Shown: in pieces, positions 24,175-30,517 of the stretch
How positions within the stretch are numbered: position 1 is the first letter of the stretch
How the letters are laid out: each line of letters starts with the position of its first letter
NCBI GenBank assembly: GCA_043764015.1
Contig: JAYUKY010000093.1
Location: 1 to 34,635 of the forward strand
Origin: JANYGM01 sp043764015
GTDB taxonomy: Bacteria; Bacteroidota; Bacteroidia; Cytophagales; Thermonemataceae
Length of the DNA: 34,635 nt
Direction of reading: 5' to 3'
Made by a program: the position numbers and the translations under genes
The notes under the pieces: model-generated
Seen by the model: the letters and a program-made list of their open reading frames with translations, nothing else
Database searches by the model: none
What the model was told of the DNA's origin: nothing

Positions 24175-24600
24175 TTATTCCCATTTAAGCTCGCTATTGT
24201 CATCTTCTGCTACTATTTCAGATTCAACGCTTGCATTAGCTTGGTTAGTTGCGTTTGCAGGTGTATTTTGTAGGTTTTCTTGCTCCAAACGGTAGTTATT
24301 GTAGCTTTCTTCACGTTCTAATGCAAATTGTTCAAAATCAAAACCTGGCATTAGCTCGTTTTTGATATGGTCAACTGTTTCTGTGAGGGCTTGTACAAAT
24401 TTGATAAAATCTTCTTTGTAGAGGAAAATTTTATGTTTTTCATATACAAAACCGCCGTCGTGAAAACGTTTTTTGCTTTCTGTTACAGTCATGTAATAGT
24501 CGTTGGCACGTGTTGATTTCACGTCAAAGAAGTACGTTCTTTTTCCAGCCTTGATTTTCTGAGAGTAGATTTCTGTTCTGTCTTGGTTATTCTCTTGCAC
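24175..24600 (-). CDS. DUF3276 / PUR-alpha-like nucleic-acid-binding protein
   Basis: The 141-residue protein starts at a GTG (24598-24600) placed about 50 bases after its promoter. RTYFFDVKSTRANDYYMTV, TESKKRF, FVYEKHKIFLYKEDFIKF and ALTETVDHIKNE match the DUF3276 family, whose fold resembles eukaryotic PUR-alpha and binds single-stranded nucleic acid; it is widespread in Bacteroidota. The last 40 residues (TPANATNQANASVESEIVAEDD) are acidic and disordered. The gene is a single unit flanked by a bidirectional terminator. The exact cellular role is not known. Confidence 0.85.
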   Translation of the reverse strand: MQENNQDRTEIYSQKIKAGKRTYFFDVKSTRANDYYMTVTESKKRFHDGGFVYEKHKIFLYKEDFIKFVQALTETVDHIKNELMPGFDFEQFALEREESYNNYRLEQENLQNTPANATNQANASVESEIVAEDDNSELKWE

Positions 24601-24651
24601 TATTCTATAAATTTTTAGGTTGAACTGATTTTATCTTTAATTTTTTCGTTG

Positions 24652-24683
24652 CAAATATACAGAAAACAATTACGAATTACAAA
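24652..24683 (-). promoter_or_regulatory. Promoter of the DUF3276 gene
   Basis: On the minus strand TTTG (24680-24683), 20 bases, then TATATTTG (24652-24659). The -33 element lies within the AATTACGAATTACAAATTACG repeat. Confidence 0.65.
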
Positions 24684-24706
24684 TTACGAATTACGAATTA
24701 TCAACA
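24661..24706. repeat. AATTACGAATTACAAATTACG repeat
   Basis: About four tandem copies of AATTACGA/AATTACAA. The same words recur at 33158-33180, where they merge into TAATTCATAACTTATAATTC words up to 33250. Confidence 0.5.
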
Positions 24707-24729
24707 ACTTTTTGCAAATAAGACTAATA

Positions 24730-24761
24730 TTTGCAAAAACGGGTTTATTAGTGTACTTTTG
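24730..24761 (+). promoter_or_regulatory. Promoter of the NTF2-like gene
   Basis: TTTG (24730-24733), 20 bases, then TACTTTTG (24754-24761), 36 bases before the ATG. Confidence 0.7.
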
Positions 24762-24796
24762 TTTTCTCAAAATCTAATTTTAAACTATTTCCAAAA

Positions 24797-25351
24797 ATGA
24801 AAAAAACACTTTTTAAAACACTTCCTATTATATTTTCTTTCTTAATACTTACGGTTTTCTCTCAATGTGTGGCACAAAAAAAGACTACAAATACAGCGCA
24901 AAATACAGCAAAAGTCACACCTGTCAATGAAGCAGAAAGCAAAGAAATAATGAAAGTTATCAAACAACTTTTTGATGGAATGCGTACAAGTGATACAACG
25001 CTAATGCGTCAAACTTTCCACGCTGATGCCACAATGAAACGAGTAATGATAGACAAAACAGGAAAATCCGTTTTAGCTCCTAGCACCGTTCAGCAAATGC
25101 TAAATACTGTTGCTACACCTCATATAGTAATGTATGATGAACGCATTTTGAATTCAGAAGTACGTATTGATGCTAATTTGGCTACTGTTTGGGCAGAATA
25201 TGAATTTTGGAATGGTACTAAATTTAGTCATTGCGGCTTTGATGCTTTCCAACTCATCAAAACAGAAAAAGGCTGGAAAATATTTTTTCTTGCTGATACA
25301 ATGCGTATGAGTGGTTGCAAAGGTAATAACACGCCAGCAACAGATAATTAA
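24797..25351 (+). CDS. Secreted NTF2-like (putative lumazine-binding) protein
   Basis: The 184-residue protein has a signal peptide with a possible lipobox (ILTVFSQC, Cys24) and a cystatin/NTF2-like domain: IKQLFDGMRTSDTTLMRQTFHADATM at the front, and WAEYEFWNGTKFSHCGFDAFQLIKTEKGWKIFFLADTM at the back. This is the pattern of the SnoaL/'putative lumazine-binding' group. Such domains bind small hydrophobic ligands or serve as enzyme scaffolds, and no catalytic residue can be assigned here. It probably lies in the periplasm or on the outer membrane. The exported SOD gene follows 86 bases downstream with only an AT-rich repeat between, so co-transcription is possible. Confidence 0.7.
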   Translation: MKKTLFKTLPIIFSFLILTVFSQCVAQKKTTNTAQNTAKVTPVNEAESKEIMKVIKQLFDGMRTSDTTLMRQTFHADATMKRVMIDKTGKSVLAPSTVQQMLNTVATPHIVMYDERILNSEVRIDANLATVWAEYEFWNGTKFSHCGFDAFQLIKTEKGWKIFFLADTMRMSGCKGNNTPATDN

Positions 25352-25413
25352 ATAATTGTGAATTTTAAATTGTGAATTGTGAATGAATACAAAATATTGA
25401 TAATCAATTAAAT
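25352..25413. repeat. AT-rich dispersed repeat (GAATACAAAATATTGATAAT)
   Basis: AATTGTGAATTTTAAATTG followed by GAATACAAAATATTGATAAT matches 6672-6717 almost base for base and 29957-29975 in part. No coding frame. Confidence 0.55.
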
Positions 25414-25437
25414 AAAATTTCAAAACAAAATAAACTT

Positions 25438-26178
25438 ATGCAAAAACGTGAATTTCTCAAAATAACAGGGCTTTCCATTGCTGGAATGGCACTCGCAAAC
25501 AGTCTTTTTGCTGACAATCTTAATGATAATTTTTCAGCAGAAAATATTACTAACATTGCGCCTAGTGTTGCACCTTTTGAACTTCCAAAGTTAAACTACG
25601 CTTTTGATGCCTTAGAGCCTCATATTGATAAGCAAACAATGGAAATTCACTTTTCAAAACATCACCAAAGTTATGTTACTAATCTCAACAAAGCATTGGA
25701 AAATGATGTATTGAAAGATAAAACTTTGTTAGAGATATTAGGAAAAGTAACCGCAAAACAAGCTGCTATCCGCAATAATGCAGGCGGACATTATAACCAT
25801 ACACTTTATTGGGAAACTTTGTCGCCAAATGCGCAAAATATGCCGACTGGCGCACTTTTGGAAACCATAAAAGCACAATTTGGAACTGTTGATGCACTTA
25901 AAGAACAACTTTCTAAGGCTGGAATGGAGCGTTTTGGTTCTGGTTGGGCGTGGCTTTGTATGGATAAAAAGAAAAAACTTTTTGTTTCTTCAACGCCAAA
26001 TCAAGATAATCCGTTGATGAAAAAATTAGTAAAACAACAAGGAACGCCACTAATTGGTATTGACGTTTGGGAACACGCGTATTACCTAAAACACCAAAAT
26101 AAACGTGCTGAATACCTAAAAAACTTTTTCAACGTATTGGATTGGGCAAAAGTTGAAAAGAAATTTGCAGGAATGTAA
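25438..26178 (+). CDS. Superoxide dismutase (Fe/Mn type) with an export signal
   Basis: The 246-residue protein begins MQKREFLKITGLSIAGMALA, a Tat-like signal with KR in place of the twin Arg, followed by a Ser/Asn-rich linker before the mature enzyme (FELPKLNYAFDALEPHID). Metal ligands are His71 in MEIHFSKHHQ, His121 in NNAGGHYNHTLYW, Asp209 and His213 in IDVWEHAYYL. The enzyme dismutates superoxide; the choice of Fe or Mn cannot be settled here. The leader suggests it acts in the periplasm. An oxidised-protein repair gene (lipoprotein MsrA) lies 3 kb downstream. A hairpin formed by repeat copies separates it from holB. Confidence 0.93.
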   Translation: MQKREFLKITGLSIAGMALANSLFADNLNDNFSAENITNIAPSVAPFELPKLNYAFDALEPHIDKQTMEIHFSKHHQSYVTNLNKALENDVLKDKTLLEILGKVTAKQAAIRNNAGGHYNHTLYWETLSPNAQNMPTGALLETIKAQFGTVDALKEQLSKAGMERFGSGWAWLCMDKKKKLFVSSTPNQDNPLMKKLVKQQGTPLIGIDVWEHAYYLKHQNKRAEYLKNFFNVLDWAKVEKKFAGM

Positions 26179-26183
26179 AGAAA

Positions 26184-26258
26184 AGTACGAGGTTTGAAGT
26201 ACGAGGGACGAAAATATAAAAAAGCTCGTACTTCATACCTCAAACTTCGTCCCTCAAA
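26184..26258. terminator. Hairpin of repeat copies between sod and holB
   Basis: AAGTACGAGGTTTGAAGTAC and GAGGGACGAA on the left pair with CTCGTACTTCATACCTC and TTCGTCCCTC on the right, around AAATATAAAAAA. Two inverted copies of the behind-stop repeat family, placed where a bidirectional terminator is expected. Confidence 0.6.
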
Positions 26259-26259
26259 A

Positions 26260-27384
26260 CTACGCTTGTATTTTTATTACATTAGAAATTTTCAAAGAAG
26301 TATCTAAAAACACTATTTTTGCGCTGGCATTACGCTCCAAATGTGCTAGCGCATCAGAAAGATAATCAGACAAATAGCCCACATTATTAGGATTGATGAC
26401 TTTTGCAAAACCTTGCACAAAAGTAAGGTTTTCACCGTCTAGGCGTATTATTTCATCTCCTGCATATTGCCAAACCAAAGATTCTCTACAAATATTCAAG
26501 CCAAAAAGCAAAAGATTTTTTTGTTCGTCTTTGCTTTTTTTAGCAAAAATTTCCATTTTAGCGTACAAATCAGGGATTTTGCGACCATAACAATCTCGCA
26601 TCCAATCTCTAAAAACAACTTGATTGTCATCTGAAATGCCCTCTGCAAGTTCCTTTGCTTTGAGCAAACTTCCTTCTGCCAATTTTGCTACTTGTTGTGC
26701 TTTAGAAAGTGGCGTATCAAGTTCTGTACTCAAATAAGTCTGAATTTCTGCCTCCTCAAAATCACGTACTCTCACAAGTTGTGTGCGTGAGAGGATTGTT
26801 ACAAGCATTCTATCAAGATTTTGAGCAACAAGCAAAAAAAGTGTTTTTTCTGGTGGCTCTTCTAATATCTTCAAAATAGCATTTGCAGCCGTTATATTCA
26901 TATATTCGGGCAACCAAATAATCAAAACCTTGTATTCTCCTTCAAAAGATTTCATAGAAAGCGTACCCAAAATGCCTCTGGCTTCTTCCGCAGAAATAGA
27001 AGGTTGTTTACTTTCCGCATCTATCATTGTGAGCCAATGGGAAAGGTTTTGATACGGATTTTGTAGTAAGAAAGTACGCCATTCTTTCATAAAATCAGCC
27101 GTTTTTGGCTTAGTAATCTTAGAATTCCCTGAAATTGGTAAGACAAAATGCAAATCTGGGTGAATAAATTTCGCCATTTTCACACACGAACTACACACGC
27201 CACAGGCATCTGTGGGTTGCTTATTTTCGCAATTTATGTAGGTTGCGTATGCAAGAGCAAGCGTAAGATTTGCCGTTCCTTCATTGCCCAAAAAAAGTTG
27301 TGCGTGTGCTACGTGATTACTTCTAATGGCATTTATTAGTGTTGCTTTGGTATCTTCAAGCCCTATAATTTCTCTGAAAAGCAT
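26260..27384 (-). CDS. holB: DNA polymerase III delta' subunit
   Basis: The 374-residue protein begins LFREIIGLEDTKATLINAI and HAQLFLGNEGTANLTLALAYA; the Walker A lacks the usual GK-S/T, as in delta' proteins. A zinc-binding module follows (Cys52, Cys61, Cys64, Cys67 in CENKQPTDACGVCSSC). SISAEEARGILGTLSMKSFEGEYKVLII, NAILKILEEPPEKTLFLL and ILSRTQLVRVR are standard clamp-loader segments. It is a non-ATPase subunit of the clamp loader that loads the sliding clamp. The upstream hypothetical gene is on the same strand with a small MITE-like repeat between, so they may form a unit. Confidence 0.92.
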   Translation of the reverse strand: MLFREIIGLEDTKATLINAIRSNHVAHAQLFLGNEGTANLTLALAYATYINCENKQPTDACGVCSSCVKMAKFIHPDLHFVLPISGNSKITKPKTADFMKEWRTFLLQNPYQNLSHWLTMIDAESKQPSISAEEARGILGTLSMKSFEGEYKVLIIWLPEYMNITAANAILKILEEPPEKTLFLLVAQNLDRMLVTILSRTQLVRVRDFEEAEIQTYLSTELDTPLSKAQQVAKLAEGSLLKAKELAEGISDDNQVVFRDWMRDCYGRKIPDLYAKMEIFAKKSKDEQKNLLLFGLNICRESLVWQYAGDEIIRLDGENLTFVQGFAKVINPNNVGYLSDYLSDALAHLERNASAKIVFLDTSLKISNVIKIQA

Positions 27385-27396
27385 CTTTTTGATGTG

Positions 27397-27502
27397 TGAA
27401 TAGCCCCTAACCCCAAAGGGGAAAAGACTGTGTTGTTATATGGTATGCAAGATATCTTGTGTATAGTTTTTATTCCCCCTTTGGGGATTAAGGGGCTATT
27501 CA
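27397..27502. repeat. MITE-like inverted repeat (AGCCCCTAACCCCAAAGGGGAA)
   Basis: Left arm TGAATAGCCCCTAACCCC plus AAAGGGGAA (27397-27423) is the near complement of the right arm TTCCCCCTTTGGGGATTAAG plus GGGCTATTCA (27473-27502), with about 50 bases between. The right end overlaps the stop codon of the upstream gene. Words of this kind are common in Bacteroidota genomes. Confidence 0.7.
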
Positions 27503-28171
27503 TAGTAGTTTTGTTTCTAAAATTTCTTTAAATTTGCGTAAAATGGCTATTATTTGTAGTAAATCTTGCTTATCAGTACAATCATAGGATTTAGAAATAC
27601 TATAATTTTTCTTTTCTAAAATGATAAAATCCCAATATTTTCCTACAATAGTACAACCATAAAGCGGATTACCGTTTTTATTTTTCTCTTGTGCAATCAA
27701 AAAGGCTTCCAAAAGTTGTGCAGTTGGGTCGCCACTTGGGTCTCTTTGTTTTTTATACTCTTGAAAGTGAAAATAAGGATTTTCAGGCACTTCCAAAATG
27801 CCTTTTGCAATCATAAAATCCGTTTTTGCTTTCAAAAAATAGCCTTCCACAGTTGCCTGAACAGTTTGTTCAAAATAAGATTTATAATGCAAAGTGTTGC
27901 GTAAATGCCCTAATTTCAACACAAAAGCAATAAAATTCATTTTTAAATCCTCTTCTTGCCAACCTGTAATATTGATAAGCGCATCTTGATAAATTTCGTC
28001 AAAAATATCTTTTTCAGAAGTGCTTAAAATAGTGTTTAAAGGCACATTTGAAGTTGTGTTGGAGGCAAGCCATTCGTCCATAAGTGGGGATATTTGCGTG
28101 CCTACAAGCCTATTTAAGTCAAACATTTTGATTAACTCCGCTTCTGAATAATATTTTATCTTTTTTGCCAT
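27500..28171 (-). CDS. Hypothetical protein, PD-(D/E)XK nuclease-like
   Basis: The 223-residue protein has an N-terminal region of unknown type (about 1-110) and a C-terminal half with a restriction-like pattern: KAKTDFMIAKG, then PYFHFQEYKKQRDPSGDPTAQLLEAFLIAQEKN and YGCTIVGKYWDFIILEKKNYSISKSYD. D-x(n)-E-x-K (TDF, then QEYK) and the PxxQLLxAxxxA helix resemble the PD-(D/E)XK core, as in hypothetical proteins of Bacteroidota and Cyanobacteria. No partner gene shows its role; it sits upstream of holB, and a restriction or repair function would be guesswork. The stop overlaps a MITE-like repeat. Confidence 0.6.
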   Translation of the reverse strand: MAKKIKYYSEAELIKMFDLNRLVGTQISPLMDEWLASNTTSNVPLNTILSTSEKDIFDEIYQDALINITGWQEEDLKMNFIAFVLKLGHLRNTLHYKSYFEQTVQATVEGYFLKAKTDFMIAKGILEVPENPYFHFQEYKKQRDPSGDPTAQLLEAFLIAQEKNKNGNPLYGCTIVGKYWDFIILEKKNYSISKSYDCTDKQDLLQIIAILRKFKEILETKLL

Positions 28172-28205
28172 TGAATTTTTGTATTATTCTGCTCTTGATT
28201 AGGCA

Positions 28206-28234
28206 CAAATATATAGAAAAAAGTTGTATTTTTG
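28206..28234. promoter_or_regulatory. Divergent promoters
   Basis: TATATTTG on the minus strand (28206-28213) faces the PD-(D/E)XK-like gene and TATTTTTG on the plus strand (28227-28234) faces the BadF-like gene. The boxes are 13 bases apart, so the two promoters probably overlap. Confidence 0.5.
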
Positions 28235-28275
28235 CTAAATATCTTATCTAAAATCTTATCTAAAAATCCTCCTCA

Positions 28276-29181
28276 ATGCAAACAATTTTAGTCGCAGATA
28301 GTGGCTCTACAAAGACAGAATGGCGTATTTTGCTCAAAAATGACCAAAACACTCCTCAAACCAATGATGATGAGCAGGAAATATTATCACTTATTTCTAC
28401 CAAAGGCATCAACCCATATTTTCAAACTTCTGTGGAGATATTGCAAGATTTGAAGGCGTATCTTGTGCCTCAAACCGCTAATTACAACATTACAGATGTA
28501 ATTTTTTATGGTGCTGGTTGTTCTGCGGAAGACAAAAAAGGTGCAATAAAAGCGGTTTTTCTCTCACTTTACAAAACGGCAAGTATCAATGTTTTTCACG
28601 ATATGTTGGCTTGCGCACACGCCCTGTGTGGGCGTGAGGCAGGTATTGCCTGCATATTGGGTACAGGTGCAAATGCGTGCCTATATGACGGCAACGACAT
28701 CACGCAAAACACCGTTAATCTAGGCTTTTGGTTAGGAGATGAAGGAAGTGGAGGTTTTTTAGGTAAAAATTTGATTATTAAGTATTTACATAATGAATTA
28801 TCCAAAGAATTATCAGAAAAATTGGAGAAAAAATATAATTTTTTGAAGGAAGAAAAACAAACAAAAACTATTGCACAAGTGTTGGATAGTGCCTACAAAA
28901 AACCGTTTCCAAACCGTTATTTTGCTAGTTTTGCGCCTTTTTTCTCTGAAAATATTGATGATATTTTTTGTAGAAATTTTGTAAAACAATCTTTTGAAAT
29001 TTTTGTAGAAAGATATATTTTTAGCATAAAAAATTATCAAAACTACGAAATATGCTTTACTGGCTCTGTGGCGTATGTTTTTAGAGAGATTTTGGAAGAG
29101 ATTTTAACAGAGAAAAACCTCAAAAAAGGAAAATTCATCAAAAGTCCAATTGGTGAGTTGGCAAAATACCACCTTGAATAA
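28276..29181 (+). CDS. BadF/BadG family ATPase, N-acetylglucosamine kinase-like
   Basis: The 301-residue protein is an ASKHA-fold kinase: ILVADSGSTKTEWRIL (phosphate 1 loop), VIFYGAGCSAEDKKGAI, NVFHDMLACAHALCGREAG, ACILGTGANACLY (phosphate 2 loop), NLGFWLGDEGSGGFLGKNLI and ICFTGSVAYVFREIL (adenosine region). Its small size and the motifs fit the Bacteroidota N-acetylglucosamine kinase-like group within the BadF/BadG/BcrA/BcrD family. It probably phosphorylates an amino sugar for cell-wall recycling or chitin use, which fits the organism's peptidoglycan genes but is not proven. Promoter box 28227-28234. Confidence 0.8.
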   Translation: MQTILVADSGSTKTEWRILLKNDQNTPQTNDDEQEILSLISTKGINPYFQTSVEILQDLKAYLVPQTANYNITDVIFYGAGCSAEDKKGAIKAVFLSLYKTASINVFHDMLACAHALCGREAGIACILGTGANACLYDGNDITQNTVNLGFWLGDEGSGGFLGKNLIIKYLHNELSKELSEKLEKKYNFLKEEKQTKTIAQVLDSAYKKPFPNRYFASFAPFFSENIDDIFCRNFVKQSFEIFVERYIFSIKNYQNYEICFTGSVAYVFREILEEILTEKNLKKGKFIKSPIGELAKYHLE

Positions 29182-29182
29182 G

Positions 29183-29257
29183 TACGAAGTTTGAAGTACG
29201 AGGTACGAAATAAATACATTGTATTTCACTTCGTACCTCGTATTTCGTACCTCGTAC
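29183..29257. terminator. Hairpin of repeat copies between the BadF-like gene and msrA
   Basis: AGTACGAAGTTTGAAGTACG and AGGTACGAAATAAATAC on the left are mirrored by GTATTTCACTTCGTACCTCG and TATTTCGTACCTCGTACCT on the right. Two inverted copies of the repeat family between convergent genes. Confidence 0.65.
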
Positions 29258-29917
29258 CTACTTTTTCAGTTTTTCCTTAAAAATCTTTTTAAGTTTTTCT
29301 ACTTTTGGTGCAATAACTATCCTACAATAGCCTTCTGACGAGTTTTGATTATAATAATTTTGGTGATAATCTTCTGCACCATAAAAATTATTAAAATCTG
29401 TAACTTCTGTTACGATAGGGTTAGGAAAGGCTTTTTGTTCGTTCAAAACCTTAATAACGTTCTCTGCTGTGGCTTTTTGCTCTGGACTTCTATAGAAAAT
29501 AGAAGAACGGTATTGCGTACCTTTGTCATTGCCTTGTTGGTTGGGCGTTGTGGGGTCGTGAGTGGCAAAAAATACTTCTAATAAGTCTTGGAAAGAGAGT
29601 TTTTTAGGGTCAAAAGTAACCTGACAAACCTCTGCGTGTCCTGTTGTGCCATCACATACGGCACGATAGGTAGGATTTTCTACAAATCCGCCAGAATAGC
29701 CCGAAACTACTTTTTCTACGCCTTCTAAACGCTGAAAAACCGCTTCTACGCACCAAAAGCAGCCTGCTCCGAGTGTGGCGGTTTCAAATTTTGTGTCTGT
29801 GGTCATTGTTGTTTTAGGGATTTTTGTGGAAGATTTCGCTTGTGTGGTCGTTTTTTGTTGCCCACAAGCAACAAAACTTAATAAAATGAAATGAAAAAAT
29901 ATTGGGATAACTTTCAT
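29258..29917 (-). CDS. msrA: Peptide-methionine (S)-S-oxide reductase, lipoprotein form
   Basis: The 219-residue protein has a lipoprotein signal (MKVIPIFFHFILLSFVAC, lipobox FVAC, Cys18), a Thr/Ser/Lys-rich linker and the MsrA domain. The catalytic motif is GAGCFWCVEAVF (Cys53), followed by VVSGYSGG, YRAVCDGTTGHAEVCQVTFDP, FFATHDPTTPNQQGNDKGTQYRS and AEDYHQNYY. It reduces methionine sulfoxide in proteins; the lipid anchor places it in the envelope. The C-terminal Lys-rich end (EKLKKIFKEKLKK) is unusual but short. No MsrB partner in the window. Confidence 0.95.
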   Translation of the reverse strand: MKVIPIFFHFILLSFVACGQQKTTTQAKSSTKIPKTTMTTDTKFETATLGAGCFWCVEAVFQRLEGVEKVVSGYSGGFVENPTYRAVCDGTTGHAEVCQVTFDPKKLSFQDLLEVFFATHDPTTPNQQGNDKGTQYRSSIFYRSPEQKATAENVIKVLNEQKAFPNPIVTEVTDFNNFYGAEDYHQNYYNQNSSEGYCRIVIAPKVEKLKKIFKEKLKK

Positions 29918-29927
29918 TTTGATGTGT

Positions 29928-29963
29928 GAGGTTTGAAGTGTGAGATGTAAGGTAAGAATACAA
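29928..29963. repeat. GTGTGAGGTTTGAAGTGTGAG repeat copy
   Basis: Copy of the behind-stop family in the msrA leader, followed by the AT-rich word GAATACAAAATATTGAT (29957). Confidence 0.45.
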
Positions 29964-30023
29964 AATATTGATATTTTTTTAATCTGCTGTAAACGGAAGA
30001 ATTTTAGAAAACAAATTTTGTAT

Positions 30024-30195
30024 TAGTTCCAGCGGAACGAAATATTTATAGAAATAGCATTATATTTGTATTTCGCTCCAGCGGAGCGCAATATTTATAA
30101 AACTAACCCTTAATAGTCACGCTCCGCTGAAGCGAAACACATTTTTTGACCTATTTTTCTATAAATATTACAGTCCTCTGGACTGTAATACATTT
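30024..30195. repeat. Four palindromic elements with CTATAAATAT-type flanks
   Basis: Cores are GTTCC-AGC-GGAAC (30026-30038), CGCTCC-AGC-GGAGCG (30074-30088), an imperfect CGCTCCGCTGAAGCG (30120-30134) and TATTACAGTCC-TCT-GGACTGTAATA (30166-30190). The flanks carry AAATATTTATAG or CTATAAATAT words. The stem bases differ between copies but stay paired. Confidence 0.75.
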
Positions 30196-30437
30196 TCCAC
30201 ACCCTCCCATTCACAATACAATAAACAAGCAAGCAACTACAAAAGTTTTGACAAGATAAAAATCTTATTTTAGAGAAAAATTTTAGAAAATTTTAGAAAA
30301 CTTTTCAGAAGAGAAGCAGAAAATATTTAGCATAATTTGCCTAATTTTTCCTCCAAAAAATATAAATAATAAAATACCCTTGCGAATTCTCAATGAAACC
30401 CAGCGAATTTTCAATGGTGCATTTTTCTGGCACGCTT

Positions 30438-30452
30438 TGGCACAGTCCTTGC
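30438..30452 (+). promoter_or_regulatory. Sigma-54-type (-24/-12) promoter
   Basis: TGGCAC-AGTCC-TTGC matches the sigma-54 consensus TGGCAC-N5-TTGC exactly, with GG (30439-30440) and GC (30451-30452) separated by 10 bases. The predicted start of transcription is near 30464, giving a leader of about 55 bases before the ATG at 30518. No TAnnTTTG box is seen for this gene. Confidence 0.6.
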
Positions 30453-30517
30453 GCACTAGAAAATTACTTTATAAAAAAAGTCATTTTAATAATTATTTAT
30501 CCAAAACACACATTATT

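Larger units (their letters stand above)
29964..30517. other. Intergenic region rich in palindromes before the large lipoprotein
   Basis: No gene. It contains four palindromic cores (30026-30190), runs of TTTTAGAAAA (about 30280-30303), an imperfect 14-base direct repeat GCGAATTCTCAATG/GCGAATTTTCAATG (30382 and 30403), and a sigma-54 promoter match at 30438-30452. An open frame runs through the last part but is better read as leader. Confidence 0.6.

Noticed and set aside
30382..30416. Imperfect 14-base direct repeat GCGAATT(C/T)TCAATG
   Set aside because: Only two copies with one mismatch and no associated gene or structure.
30380..30517. Extension of the large lipoprotein
   Set aside because: The lipoprotein signal and sigma-54 promoter fit the ATG at 30518.
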